A DNA stretch of 64,000 nucleotides from Marinobacter salinexigens (GTDB lineage: Bacteria > Pseudomonadota > Gammaproteobacteria > Pseudomonadales > Oleiphilaceae), in contig NZ_VTUU01000012.1 in NCBI RefSeq assembly GCF_008370345.1, forward strand, positions 26,958 through 90,957, read 5' to 3'. A program made the translations under genes and the position numbers. This document shows positions 27,687 through 36,857 of the stretch, piece after piece (the stretch's first letter is position 1; every line of letters begins with the position of its first letter). The notes beneath the pieces were generated by a model that was given only the letters and a program-made list of their open reading frames with translations, had not been told where the DNA came from and did no database searches.

Positions 27687-28081
27687 GCTTCGGTTTCCGG
27701 AAAACAGGGTTTACTGTGGCAGTTGGTGACACCCACAGGCGTGTTAAGTTCCTAATTATCGCACTGCTCGGCAGTGGTTTCATGGCTTTCCGTTAATCTT
27801 GCTTCGCTTCAGGCAACATGGCTTTGCTGTGCTAGTCTCAATGAGGCTGTATCGGCATTCGCGTGTGGCCATGGTCTTCGCCTGAGTCCAGAATTTAGAG
27901 TAATTACTCAATAAAAAACAAAAGGTTACAGAGTAATCGCTCTAATAAAGTCCGATACATGCAAGTTGCAATAACGTACAATCCCATTGAATTCGGACTA
28001 CGACTTTAGTCTAAGGGAGATCTGAAGTGCGTGGCCGTCATGGATAGATAACAATCAAGCAACAGGCAGGGTGGAACATCA
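27687..28081. other. 395-base non-coding upstream region of the acyl-CoA reductase
   Basis: The left part (to about 27890) shows only a small hairpin (CACTGC-TCG-GCAGTG at 27762-27776). The right part is AT-rich and contains the paired operator described at 27894-27947, a long-range inverted repeat (AGTCCGA at 27949-27955 and TCGGACT at 27993-27999) and a GACTTTAGTC palindrome at 28002-28011. It is the likely promoter and leader of the reductase gene. Confidence 0.6.
27894..27947. promoter_or_regulatory. Paired palindromic operator
   Basis: GAGTAATTACTC (27898-27909) is a perfect 12-base palindrome, and AGAGTAATCGCTCT (27930-27943) repeats the same outer arms with two changed central bases. 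The centres are 33 bases apart, which is about three helical turns, so two dimers would lie on the same DNA face. Both sites share flanks (TTxAGAGTAAT and xATAA). They lie about 140-190 bases before the reductase ATG. Confidence 0.6.
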
Positions 28082-30067
28082 ATGAACTATTTCCTTACGG
28101 GTGGAACCGGCTTTATTGGCCGCTTTCTTGTAGAAAAATTACTGGCGCGTGGCGGTACCGTATATCTGCTGGTGCGTGAGCAATCGGTGGATAAGCTTGA
28201 CCAGCTGCGGGAACGCTGGGGTGTTGACGAGTCCCGAGTCAAGCCGGTGATCGGTGACCTGACCAGTGATCGACTTGGTATTGATGCGGAAACTCTCGAT
28301 TCACTTGGCGGCAACATTGACCATTTCTTCCATCTGGCAGCCGTTTACGACATGGGCGCAGATGAAGAAGCCCAGAGCAACACCAACATCGAGGGTACAC
28401 GGGCTGCTGTGAATGCGGCGGAAGCCATGGGTGCCAGGCACTTCCACCATGTATCTTCCATCGCTGCCGCCGGTCTGTTCAAAGGAACCTTCCGCGAAGA
28501 CATGTTCGAGGAAGCGGAAAAGCTGGACCACCCCTATCTTCTTACCAAGCACGAATCTGAAAAAGTGGTCAGGGAAGAGTGTAAGGTTCCGTTCCGTATC
28601 TATCGTCCGGGCATGGTGATTGGCCATTCCGAAACCGGTGAAATGGACAAGGTGGACGGCCCCTACTACTTCTTCAAGATGATTCAGAAGATCCGGCATG
28701 CGTTACCCCAGTGGATGCCAACCATTGGTATTGAAGGCGGTCGCCTGAACATCGTACCGGTGGACTTCGTGGTGAATGCCATGGACCACATCGCTCACTT
28801 GGACGGTGAAGATGGTAACTGCTTCCACCTGGTAGATTCTGATCCCTACAAGGTGGGAGAAATCCTGAATATCTTCTCCGAAGCCGGTCATGCGCCGAAG
28901 ATGGCAATGCGGATCGACTCCCGTATGTTCGGGTTTATTCCGCCGTTTATTCGCCAGAGCCTGAAGAATTTGCCGCCGGTCAAACGTCTGACCAGCGCCG
29001 TTCTGGACGATATGGGTATACCGCCCTCAGTGATGTCTTTCATTAACTACCCGACCCGCTTCGATGCCCGGGAAACCGAAAGGGCATTGAAAGGAACGGG
29101 TATTGAAGTGCCGCGGTTACGGGAATATGCGCCGATTATCTGGGATTACTGGGAGCGCAACCTGGACCCGGATCTGTTCAAGGACCGCACCTTGCGGGGT
29201 ACCGTCGAAGGTCGTGTTTGTGTCGTTACCGGTGCGACGTCCGGTATTGGTCTTGCCACCGCCCAGAAGCTGGCGGATGCCGGCGCAATTCTGGTGATTG
29301 GTGCGCGTAAGGTTGAGCGCATGAAAGAGGTGGCTGCAGAGCTGGAAGCCCGTGGTGCGAGCGTTCATGCCTACCAGTGCGACTTCTCGGACATGGATGA
29401 CTGCGATCGCTTTGTGAAGACGGTTCTCGACAACCACGGCCATGTCGATGTGTTGGTCAACAATGCAGGCCGTTCCATCCGTCGCTCCCTGGATCTCGCG
29501 TTTGATCGGTTCCACGATTTTGAGCGGACCATGCAGTTGAACTACTTCGGTTCCGTGCGCCTGATAATGGGTTTTGCACCCAGCATGCTTGAGCAGCGCC
29601 GCGGGCATGTGGTCAATATTTCCTCGATTGGTGTGCTGACCAATGCTCCGCGTTTCTCGGCGTACGTGGCTTCCAAGTCGGCGCTGGATGCGTTTAGCCG
29701 CTGCGCTGCCGCCGAGTGGTCTGATCGCAACGTAACCTTCACCACCATCAATATGCCGTTGGTTAAAACGCCGATGATTGCGCCGACCAAAATATACGAT
29801 TCCGTACCGACGCTGACACCGGACGAAGCCGCCCAGATGGTGGCGGATGCGATTGTCTATCGGCCCAAGCGTATCGCAACACGGCTGGGAATTTTCGCCC
29901 AGGTGCTGCATGCACTGGCTCCCAAGATGGGTGAGATCGTGATGAACACCGGTTACCGGATGTTCCCGGATTCAGCTGCGGCTGCAGGCAGCGGTTCGGG
30001 TGAGAAACCGAGGGTGTCTACGGAGCAGGTGGCGTTTGCAGCCATTATGCGTGGTATCTATTGGTAA
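28082..30067 (+). CDS. Fatty acyl-CoA reductase of the wax-ester type (two Rossmann domains)
   Basis: The 661-residue protein has two NAD(P)-binding domains. The N-terminal half (1-370) is an extended SDR reductase with TGGTGFIGRFLVEKLL, the catalytic YLLTKHESEK motif and RIYRPGMVIG. The C-terminal half (375-660) is a classical short-chain dehydrogenase with VTGATSGIGLATA, NNAGRSIRRS, and YVASKSALDAF. This arrangement and sequence closely resemble the Marinobacter enzyme that reduces fatty acyl-CoA (or aldehyde) to fatty alcohol for wax esters. It is monocistronic with a terminator behind it and an elaborate upstream region. Confidence 0.93.
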   Translation: MNYFLTGGTGFIGRFLVEKLLARGGTVYLLVREQSVDKLDQLRERWGVDESRVKPVIGDLTSDRLGIDAETLDSLGGNIDHFFHLAAVYDMGADEEAQSNTNIEGTRAAVNAAEAMGARHFHHVSSIAAAGLFKGTFREDMFEEAEKLDHPYLLTKHESEKVVREECKVPFRIYRPGMVIGHSETGEMDKVDGPYYFFKMIQKIRHALPQWMPTIGIEGGRLNIVPVDFVVNAMDHIAHLDGEDGNCFHLVDSDPYKVGEILNIFSEAGHAPKMAMRIDSRMFGFIPPFIRQSLKNLPPVKRLTSAVLDDMGIPPSVMSFINYPTRFDARETERALKGTGIEVPRLREYAPIIWDYWERNLDPDLFKDRTLRGTVEGRVCVVTGATSGIGLATAQKLADAGAILVIGARKVERMKEVAAELEARGASVHAYQCDFSDMDDCDRFVKTVLDNHGHVDVLVNNAGRSIRRSLDLAFDRFHDFERTMQLNYFGSVRLIMGFAPSMLEQRRGHVVNISSIGVLTNAPRFSAYVASKSALDAFSRCAAAEWSDRNVTFTTINMPLVKTPMIAPTKIYDSVPTLTPDEAAQMVADAIVYRPKRIATRLGIFAQVLHALAPKMGEIVMNTGYRMFPDSAAAAGSGSGEKPRVSTEQVAFAAIMRGIYW

Positions 30068-30089
30068 CGGTTTCTGGAAGCAGAAAATA

Positions 30090-30116
30090 AAAACCCCGCG
30101 CGTGCGGGGTTTTTTA
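30090..30116. terminator. Bidirectional rho-independent terminator
   Basis: ACCCCGC (30093-30099) pairs with GCGGGGT (30104-30110) around a GCGT loop, with A-rich bases on the left and a T run on the right. It serves the reductase and may also end rnt transcription, since rnt converges and stops at 30121. Confidence 0.88.
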
Positions 30117-30120
30117 TGGC

Positions 30121-30777
30121 TTATTCAGAGAAGTCTTCAATCATTGGAGGTGGAAATCCTCCCAGATCTTTCCAGCGGTTGACGATGCCGCAAAACAGAT
30201 CGGCAGTTTTCTCCGCATCGTAGGCCGCTGAGTGGGCCTCTTTATTGCTGAACGGTATGTTGGCCAGTTTGCACGCCTGGGCCAGTACGGTATGCCCGTA
30301 GGCAAGACCGGCCAGTGTGGCGGTGTCGAACGTGGAAAACGGGTGGAAAGGGTTTCGTTTGATGTCGGCCCGCATCGCGGCGGCAAACACGAAATTATGG
30401 TCGAAGGTAGCGTTATGTCCCACCAATACAGCCCGTTTGCAATCGTGCTGCTTTACGGCCTTACGAATGGGGCTGAATATCTCGCTCAGGCCTTCGCGTT
30501 CGGGAACCGCTTCTCTTTCCGGGTCCCAGGGATCAATTCCGGTGAAGTCCAGAGCAGACTGTTCAAGGTTTGCACCCTCGAACGGATCGATCTGCTGAAC
30601 GTGGGTTTCGGTCCGGCGCAGGTAGCCGTCGTCATCCATGGTCAGAAGCACTGCGGCAACTTCAAGCAGCGCATCCCGTGCAGGATTAAAACCGGCGGTT
30701 TCAACATCTACGACAACGGGCAAAAAGCCTCGGAAACGTCGGGACATTGGATGCATATCTTGGGATTCGTCAGTCAC
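30121..30777 (-). CDS. rnt: RNase T
   Basis: RNase T trims the 3' ends of tRNAs and other stable RNAs. The 218-residue protein has DEDD-family exonuclease motifs: VVVDVETAGFNPARDALLE (first two acids), VGHNATFDHNFV, and the final HSAAYDAEKTADLF with His and Asp. RNPFHPFSTFDTATLAGLA is characteristic of RNase T. It is 43 bases downstream of pyrC on the same strand, as in Pseudomonas. Confidence 0.96.
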   Translation of the reverse strand: MTDESQDMHPMSRRFRGFLPVVVDVETAGFNPARDALLEVAAVLLTMDDDGYLRRTETHVQQIDPFEGANLEQSALDFTGIDPWDPEREAVPEREGLSEIFSPIRKAVKQHDCKRAVLVGHNATFDHNFVFAAAMRADIKRNPFHPFSTFDTATLAGLAYGHTVLAQACKLANIPFSNKEAHSAAYDAEKTADLFCGIVNRWKDLGGFPPPMIEDFSE

Positions 30778-30820
30778 TCAAACTCCGGTCTTCGCCGTAT
30801 ATTGTCGGGGTTCGCAGGGC

Positions 30821-31852
30821 TTACGCCAGGCGCCAGTTTACTGTTTCACCAGCCTTCAGGGGTACGATGGTCCCGTCTGCCAGCGGAAGCTGCTCCGGCA
30901 TAGTCCATGGATCACGCACCAGGGTGATGGTATCAGTGTTTCGTGGCAGTCCGTAGAAATCGGCGCCGTTGAAGCTAGAGAAAGCTTCCAGTTTGTCCAG
31001 GCAACCCAGCTCCTCAAAAACATCGGCATATAAGCCGATAGCTCCATAGGCAGAATAGCAGCCTGCACAGCCGCAGGCTGCTTCTTTGCGGTCTTTGGCG
31101 TGAGGTGCCGAATCGGTCCCCAGGAAGAAGCGTTTATCGCCACTGGCTACAACATCACGCAGTGCCAGTTGATGGCGGTTGCGCTTGAGGATCGGCAAAC
31201 AGTAGAGGTGGGGGCGAACGCCCCCTACCAGCATGTGGTTTCGGTTGTACATCAGGTGCTGGGGCGTCAGCGTGGCAGCGAGGTTGTCGCCAGTATGCGC
31301 CTGCACGAATCTGGCTGAATCTTCAGTGGTAATGTGTTCCAGCACAACCTTCAGGTTAGGGAATGCCTCGAGTGTCGGCGCCAGCACCTTCTCCAGGAAA
31401 ATCTTTTCGCGATCAAAGATATCAATCTCGGCGTAAGTCACTTCCCCGTGAACCAGCAGCAGCATGCCACACTCTGCCATGGCTTCCAGAACCGGGTAGA
31501 TATTGCGGATATCTTTGACGCCGGAGGCGGAGTTGGTCGTCGCGCCAGCAGGATAGAGCTTGGCTGCGACGACACCGGCTGATTTTGCTTCGCGAATGTC
31601 ATCTGCGGTTGTGGTTTCAGTCAGATACAGCGTCATCAGTGGCTGAAAACCGGTACCTTCCGCCGCGCTGAGGATTCGCTGCCTGTATGCTGCAGCCTCG
31701 TTGGCATTGGTGACCGGCGGTACCAGGTTGGGCATGATGATGGCGCGCCCGAAACAGGCTGCAGTGGCCGGGACGACGCTGGCGAGGATATCGCCGTCGC
31801 GAACGTGCAGATGCCAGTCGTCCGGTCGGGTAAGCGTGATCTGATCAGTCAT
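30821..31852 (-). CDS. pyrC: PyrC, dihydroorotase
   Basis: PyrC closes carbamoyl-aspartate to dihydroorotate in pyrimidine synthesis. The ATG at 31852 gives 343 residues starting MTDQITLTRPDDWHLHVRDGD, with the HxH zinc pair. KLYPAGATTN carries the carboxylated lysine; HGEV and LEHITTEDSA carry further ligands, and GTDSAPHAKDRKE the catalytic Asp. The frame extends upstream to 31894 without a better start. It is the class found in most gammaproteobacteria. Confidence 0.96.
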   Translation of the reverse strand: MTDQITLTRPDDWHLHVRDGDILASVVPATAACFGRAIIMPNLVPPVTNANEAAAYRQRILSAAEGTGFQPLMTLYLTETTTADDIREAKSAGVVAAKLYPAGATTNSASGVKDIRNIYPVLEAMAECGMLLLVHGEVTYAEIDIFDREKIFLEKVLAPTLEAFPNLKVVLEHITTEDSARFVQAHTGDNLAATLTPQHLMYNRNHMLVGGVRPHLYCLPILKRNRHQLALRDVVASGDKRFFLGTDSAPHAKDRKEAACGCAGCYSAYGAIGLYADVFEELGCLDKLEAFSSFNGADFYGLPRNTDTITLVRDPWTMPEQLPLADGTIVPLKAGETVNWRLA

Positions 31853-31956
31853 TGGGTATGTTCCGCGAATCCTGTGTGGGGCCTGCTCAGGCACTTGCCC
31901 CGGAAATTTTGCGGATTATACCAGAAGGCGAAACGGTTTGTTTTTGTATCCGGCCC

Positions 31957-31983
31957 TAAAGGTGGAAGGACTTCGGCCGTTAA
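31957..31983 (+). promoter_or_regulatory. Sigma-28 (FliA) promoter upstream of motY
   Basis: TAAAGGTG (31957-31964), then exactly 11 bases, then GCCGTTAA (31976-31983), match the flagellar sigma-28 consensus TAAAGTTT-N11-GCCGATAA at 13 of 16 positions with the correct spacer. It lies 43 bases before the motY ATG. Confidence 0.75.
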
Positions 31984-32026
31984 ACCGGGTAACGATGAAA
32001 TCTCGGAAAAACGACGGAAACTGCTG

Positions 32027-32944
32027 ATGGCACGCCGTATTCAAAAAAACCGATCACTTCTGCTTGGAGCACTTCCTCTAAGTTTAGCTGTGTCTTTGCC
32101 AACCCTTGGAGCTACGTATGGGGCAGGCATTGAGAACAGCCAGTGGTATCTCACGGAGTCGGTCTTTGAATGCTCTCTGGTGCATGAGGTGCCTGGGTAC
32201 GGCAAGGCAGTATTCCGGCACCGCGCCGGAGAAAGCCTGACGTTTTTCCTGGAATCAGCTTCACCCCTGATGAAGCCCGGCCGGGGTATGCTGATAGTGG
32301 AAGCTCCGGCCTGGCGGCCCGGTGTGGCTCCGACACCCGTCGGGACGGTGGATGTTTCCGATAGCAATCGCCCGGTGTCCCTCAATGCCCGGCAATCGCG
32401 GCAACTGGTGCAGGGTCTGCTTGAAGGCATGAGGCCAACCGTGACCCGTGAATCCTGGTACAACGGTCAGCCGGTCAGAGTGCAGGTGTCCAATGTGAAC
32501 TTTGGTGGCCAGTTCCGGCAGTACCAGACCTGCTCCGGGAATCTGTTGCCAGTCAATTACGATCAGATCCAGAGATCCCGGATACCGTTCACCAGTGGCG
32601 GTGCGAGCCTGTCGAGTTCCGATCGCCAGTTGTTGGATAACATCGTGCGCTATGTTCAGGCCGATACCACCGTCGAGCGTATCTTCGTTGATGGGCATAC
32701 CGACCGCTCTGGCAGCAGGATTGATAACCGGGCACTGTCAGAGAAACGGGCCAATGTGGTGGCGGATTACCTCAAGGCTCAGGGGATCAGCGAAGACCTG
32801 ATTATTGTTCGCGCCCATGGCGACCAGTATCCTGCATCCCGCCGACCCTCCGAAAACCGCCGGACGACTATCCGCTTGCAGCGGGAAGGGGAGCGCCCCG
32901 AATTCCAGCAGGCCAATGGTTACGGTGGGGATTCAGCAGGTTGA
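32027..32944 (+). CDS. motY: MotY-type flagellar stator protein with OmpA domain
   Basis: The ATG at 32027 gives 305 residues with a signal peptide (LLLGALPLSLAVSLPTLGA). The N-terminal part (SQWYLTESVFECSLVHEVPGYG...) is the MotY domain that surrounds the flagellar basal body in Vibrio and Pseudomonas, and the C-terminal OmpA-like domain (about 175-290: VDGHTDRSGSRIDNRALSEKRAN) binds peptidoglycan. Position next to pyrC and rnt is the same as in Pseudomonas. The sigma-28 promoter upstream supports a late flagellar gene. Confidence 0.93.
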   Translation: MARRIQKNRSLLLGALPLSLAVSLPTLGATYGAGIENSQWYLTESVFECSLVHEVPGYGKAVFRHRAGESLTFFLESASPLMKPGRGMLIVEAPAWRPGVAPTPVGTVDVSDSNRPVSLNARQSRQLVQGLLEGMRPTVTRESWYNGQPVRVQVSNVNFGGQFRQYQTCSGNLLPVNYDQIQRSRIPFTSGGASLSSSDRQLLDNIVRYVQADTTVERIFVDGHTDRSGSRIDNRALSEKRANVVADYLKAQGISEDLIIVRAHGDQYPASRRPSENRRTTIRLQREGERPEFQQANGYGGDSAG

Positions 32945-32977
32945 ATCAGCCGGGTCGGCCGTAAAATTCGCGGTTGC

Positions 32978-33904
32978 TCAGTAGACTGCGTTAAGCACCT
33001 CAAGATGGGCCGTCACGCTCTCAGCCAGAGCTTTCAGGTGGTAGCCACCTTCCAGGGTCGAGATGACCCGATCGTTCGAATAGTCGTGTGCAATGCTGGT
33101 GATCATCTCCGTCAGCCAGCGAAAATCCTCTGTTTCCAGATTCAGTTCCGCCATCGGGTCCAGCTTGTGGCCATCGAACCCTGCGGAGATCAGGATCACC
33201 TGAGGTTTGAAGTCCTGCAACTTTTTCACCCAGGCCGCTTCCACGGCTTTCCGGTAATCCGCCGCTGAGCAATCGGCCTCAATGGGGGCGTTGATGATAT
33301 TCGGCGCCTGCCTGTGCACGTGTGAGTGAGGATAGAAGGGGTGCTGGAAGCTGGAACACATCAGAATGCGTTCATCGCCGCCGACAATATCGACCGTGCC
33401 ATTACCCTGGTGAACATCAAAATCGACTATCGCTACCCGGTCCAGATGATGGAAGTTCAGGGCCCGCATCGCCGCAAGGGCAATGTTGTTGTAGAAGCAG
33501 AAACCCATGGACTTGGCACGTTCAGCGTGGTGACCGGGGGGGCGGGCACAGACAAAGGCGTTGGTGACCTGGCTGCTCATGACCATATCCACCGCCTGGA
33601 TATTGGCGCCGGCCGCCAGTCGGGCAGCTCTCAGGGTATCCGGCATCATGGCGGTATCCGGATCGGTGAATACCCGGCCCCGGGTAGGCTGCATCATGTC
33701 CAGCTGTTGAAGGTACTTCTCGGGGTGAACAGACAGCAGTTGATCACGGGTGGCTTCCTCCGGTCGTACCCAGTCCAGGTCTTGCTCCAGATTGGTGTCT
33801 GCGATGTAGCTGAGAATGGCGCTAAGCCGTTCAGGGCATTCCGGATGCTCCGGACCCATGTTGTGCTTCATGCAGTCGTCGTGGGAAAAAAATGCCGTGG
33901 TCAT
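32978..33904 (-). CDS. Histone-deacetylase family protein
   Basis: The 308-residue protein is a bacterial class II-like deacetylase or acetylpolyamine amidohydrolase. Active-site motifs are complete: HPECPERL, RPPGHHAERAKSMGFCFYNN (two His), DFDVHQGNG (metal ligands Asp and His), SAGFDGHKLDP and EGGYHLKALAESV (a Tyr). It is divergent from a Pat-type acetyltransferase, 208 bases away. Substrate (protein lysine or polyamine) is not decided by sequence. Confidence 0.92.
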   Translation of the reverse strand: MTTAFFSHDDCMKHNMGPEHPECPERLSAILSYIADTNLEQDLDWVRPEEATRDQLLSVHPEKYLQQLDMMQPTRGRVFTDPDTAMMPDTLRAARLAAGANIQAVDMVMSSQVTNAFVCARPPGHHAERAKSMGFCFYNNIALAAMRALNFHHLDRVAIVDFDVHQGNGTVDIVGGDERILMCSSFQHPFYPHSHVHRQAPNIINAPIEADCSAADYRKAVEAAWVKKLQDFKPQVILISAGFDGHKLDPMAELNLETEDFRWLTEMITSIAHDYSNDRVISTLEGGYHLKALAESVTAHLEVLNAVY

Positions 33905-34014
33905 ACGCCTCTGGATGCCCTGATTCTGCTGTTATTTTCATCAATGTTATCAGGGAAAACCGCAGGGTGCCGTGTTTCTTTCGTCTTATAGGAGTAATAG
34001 CCGTTTTACATCAA

Positions 34015-34042
34015 TTGAACTACGCCTAAGATAAGGTATACA
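34015..34042 (+). promoter_or_regulatory. Sigma-70 promoter candidate upstream of the acetyltransferase gene
   Basis: TTGAAC (34015-34020), a 16-base spacer and TATACA (34037-34042) lie 70 bases before the TTG start, within the 208-base space shared with the divergent deacetylase gene. Confidence 0.45.
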
Positions 34043-34112
34043 TCCATAAGTAACCTGTTTTATTAACGTAGACATATTGTAAGGCCCCGAGCGGAGCGTA
34101 AGGAGAACCTGA

Positions 34113-36857
34113 TTGAGTACCCGGTATCTGGAAAGTCTCTTCAACCCGGATTCGATTGTTGTCATCGGGGCCTCCGAAAGGTCCGATAACCTGGGCGGGA
34201 TGGTATTGCGGAACCTCCTGGGGGGCGGTTATCCCGGCAGGCTGCTGGTAATCAACCAGAATGACTACGATAACGTGCACGGGGTTCCCTGCGTCCGGAA
34301 GGTCTCGAAAATGGATTTCTCTCCGGATCTTGCCATTATCTGTACACCACCTGATACGGTGGCTAAAACGATCAAGCGTCTCGGAGAGGCTGGGGTCCGG
34401 ACTGCCATCGTGATGACTGGCGGGATGTCCCGTACTCACAGTAAAACCGGACAGCCGCTGATGTATTCGGTTCGGGAGGCTGCCAGGGAAACCGGCATTC
34501 GTGTGCTTGGTCCAAACACCATCGGCCTGATGGTGCCTGCCCGTAGTCTGAACGCCACATACGCCCACATGGGGGCGATTCCGGGGCGGGTGGCGTTTGT
34601 GGGCCAGTCCGGCACCATTGCCAGTTCGGTCATTGACTGGGCATTTGCCCGCGGGGTGGGATTTTCCTATTTCCTGACGCTGGGTGACGGCATGGATATC
34701 GACCATGACGACCTGATCGATTACCTCGCCCAGGATACTCAGACGCGAGCCATTTTGCTGCACATTGAGAATATTCCGAATCCCCGGCGATTCATGTCTG
34801 CGGTTCGGGTCGCCTCCAGGACCAAGCCGGTGATTGCGGTCAAATCCGGTCGTGTTCCCGATTCCGAGTGGTTCCACCATGAATTGCCAGACGGGCTCCA
34901 GCGCAGCGATCCGATATACGACGCTATGCTTCAGCGGGCTGGTGTGTTGCGGGTAGATGGTCTGGGGCAAATGTTTGATGCGCTGGAAACTCTGACGCGT
35001 ATGCGCCCGTTACGTCGGGAATCGCTGGCCATTATGGCCAACGGCGTAGGCCCCGGGGTCCTGGCGGTGGATCGCCTGGCGGATCTGGGCGGCGAGCTGG
35101 CCAGGCTCTCTGAGCCGACAATTGAGGCCCTGGCCGAACTGTTGCCACCTTATTGGACGCGCAGGAACCCGATCGACCTTAACTATGATGCCTCCCCCGA
35201 GCTTTATGCAAAGGCGATCAAGCTCCTCGCCAAGGATCCTGAAGTGGCCAACGTGCTGGTGATGTATGCGCCGAGTCTGACGGAAGACAGCATGCAGATT
35301 GCCGATGCGGTAGTACAGGCATCCAAAGGAACCCGATTGAATGTATTCACCTGCTGGTTGGGGCAGAGTACGGTGATGGATTCCCGGGAGGAATTCTACC
35401 GGGCGGGGCTGCCATCGTTCTTCAACCCGGAGAAAGCGGTGATGGCGTTCATGCAGCATGTGAGGCACCAGCGGGTTCAGCGTCTGCTGACAGAAACACC
35501 AGAATCCTTTACCGACCACTTTGATGACCGCGCCCATACCCGCAGGGTTGTGAAGAATGCCCTGCGGTCCGGGCGTATGCACTTGTCCAATCGGGAAGCC
35601 CGGGACCTGATCCGGGATTATGGCATCACCACCATTGAAACCATGTATTGTGACGATATGGAGGAAGTGCTGGAGGTATTCGCAGTTGAACGCCGCCCAG
35701 TGGATATCACCATTATTCACGAGCAGGCCTGCCTACCGTTCCTGGAGCTGAGTCCTACGCAGCGGCGTTACAAGGGAACCATGCAGAAACTGAACAGTGA
35801 AGCGGCGATTATGGATGCCTGTCGCTTCCTGATGGAGGAATACCAGGAGCACTTCCCCGAGAGTGGTTTTCTGGGGTTTGGGGTTCAGAGGTCCTATCAA
35901 CATGTTGGCGGTATCGAATTCAGCGTGGGGATCACCCGAGATACACTGTTCGGCCCGTTGGTGGTCTGCGGAGCAGCCGGTGCTCAGATTAATGTGATGA
36001 CGGACCGCCAGATTGCTCTGCCACCGTTGAATATGGTCCTGGCGCGCGAACTGCTTCGCCGGACCTATATGTACAAGCTGCTCAACGAACACAGTCTCAG
36101 GCCAGAGGAAGACATCCGCGCGGTTTCGGAAACCCTGGTCACCCTGTCCCAGATCGTGATCGACAATCCCGAAATCCAGGGCCTGGAGATTGCACCGCTG
36201 TTGTTCAATGACCGGGGCGCGGTGGCTGTGAATGTGGCGATCAGCCTGTCTGATAAAGCCGGCAAGCCGATTATCCAGCCGTACCCCCGTGAGCTGGAAG
36301 AGTGGATTGTGCTGCCAAAATCGGGGCGTCGGGTGATTATCCGTCCGGTACTTGCGGAGGACGAGCCGGCACACCGGGTATTCCATGAAAAGCAATCACC
36401 GGAGTCTATCCGCTATCGATTCTTCCAGTACCGAAAACACTTTTCCCGGGAAGACGTCGCGCAGATGGTGCAGATCGACTATGACCGGGAAATGGTGTTC
36501 ATTGCCAACGCTCCCCGGGAGGACGGCGAGGGTGAGGAAACACTGGGTACCGTACGTACCTGGACCGATGCCGACAACCTGCAGTGCGAGTTTGCGGTCA
36601 TGGTGCATGACGATATGAAAGGCGAAGGTCTCGGGGTTGCACTGATGCAGAAAATGATCGATTACTGCCGGTCACGGGGAACGGTCGAGATGGTTGGTAA
36701 CGTACTGCCGGACAACCGCCCCATGTTGCAATTGGCGGAGCACATCGGATTTGAGATTAAGTACAACCCGGAAGAAGAAGTGATGGATTTACGGTTGGTA
36801 CTTAACGAGCCGGATAAGGAATGGAAGCGGGAGAGGTTAGGCAAGAGCGCCCACTAG
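34113..36857 (+). CDS. Pat-type bifunctional acyl-CoA synthetase-like/GNAT acetyltransferase
   Basis: The TTG at 34113 is chosen because a strong AAGGAG (34100-34105) lies at the right distance; no ATG fits. The 914-residue product has a CoA-binding domain (about 10-140: IVVIGASERSDNLGGMVLRNLL), a succinyl-CoA-synthetase-like part (150-460), an ATP-grasp-like part (about 490-710), and a C-terminal GNAT domain (about 735-890: GEGLGVALMQKMIDYC, with the acetyl-CoA loop). This matches the protein lysine acetyltransferase Pat (YfiQ/PatZ). The stop TAG lies in the loop of a long inverted repeat. It is divergent from a deacetylase-like gene. Confidence 0.9.
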   Translation: MSTRYLESLFNPDSIVVIGASERSDNLGGMVLRNLLGGGYPGRLLVINQNDYDNVHGVPCVRKVSKMDFSPDLAIICTPPDTVAKTIKRLGEAGVRTAIVMTGGMSRTHSKTGQPLMYSVREAARETGIRVLGPNTIGLMVPARSLNATYAHMGAIPGRVAFVGQSGTIASSVIDWAFARGVGFSYFLTLGDGMDIDHDDLIDYLAQDTQTRAILLHIENIPNPRRFMSAVRVASRTKPVIAVKSGRVPDSEWFHHELPDGLQRSDPIYDAMLQRAGVLRVDGLGQMFDALETLTRMRPLRRESLAIMANGVGPGVLAVDRLADLGGELARLSEPTIEALAELLPPYWTRRNPIDLNYDASPELYAKAIKLLAKDPEVANVLVMYAPSLTEDSMQIADAVVQASKGTRLNVFTCWLGQSTVMDSREEFYRAGLPSFFNPEKAVMAFMQHVRHQRVQRLLTETPESFTDHFDDRAHTRRVVKNALRSGRMHLSNREARDLIRDYGITTIETMYCDDMEEVLEVFAVERRPVDITIIHEQACLPFLELSPTQRRYKGTMQKLNSEAAIMDACRFLMEEYQEHFPESGFLGFGVQRSYQHVGGIEFSVGITRDTLFGPLVVCGAAGAQINVMTDRQIALPPLNMVLARELLRRTYMYKLLNEHSLRPEEDIRAVSETLVTLSQIVIDNPEIQGLEIAPLLFNDRGAVAVNVAISLSDKAGKPIIQPYPRELEEWIVLPKSGRRVIIRPVLAEDEPAHRVFHEKQSPESIRYRFFQYRKHFSREDVAQMVQIDYDREMVFIANAPREDGEGEETLGTVRTWTDADNLQCEFAVMVHDDMKGEGLGVALMQKMIDYCRSRGTVEMVGNVLPDNRPMLQLAEHIGFEIKYNPEEEVMDLRLVLNEPDKEWKRERLGKSAH

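Noticed and set aside
35010..36395. Open frames antisense to the acetyltransferase gene (236 and 220 residues)
   Set aside because: Both lie inside the confirmed Pat-type gene and have no recognisable motif or ribosome site.
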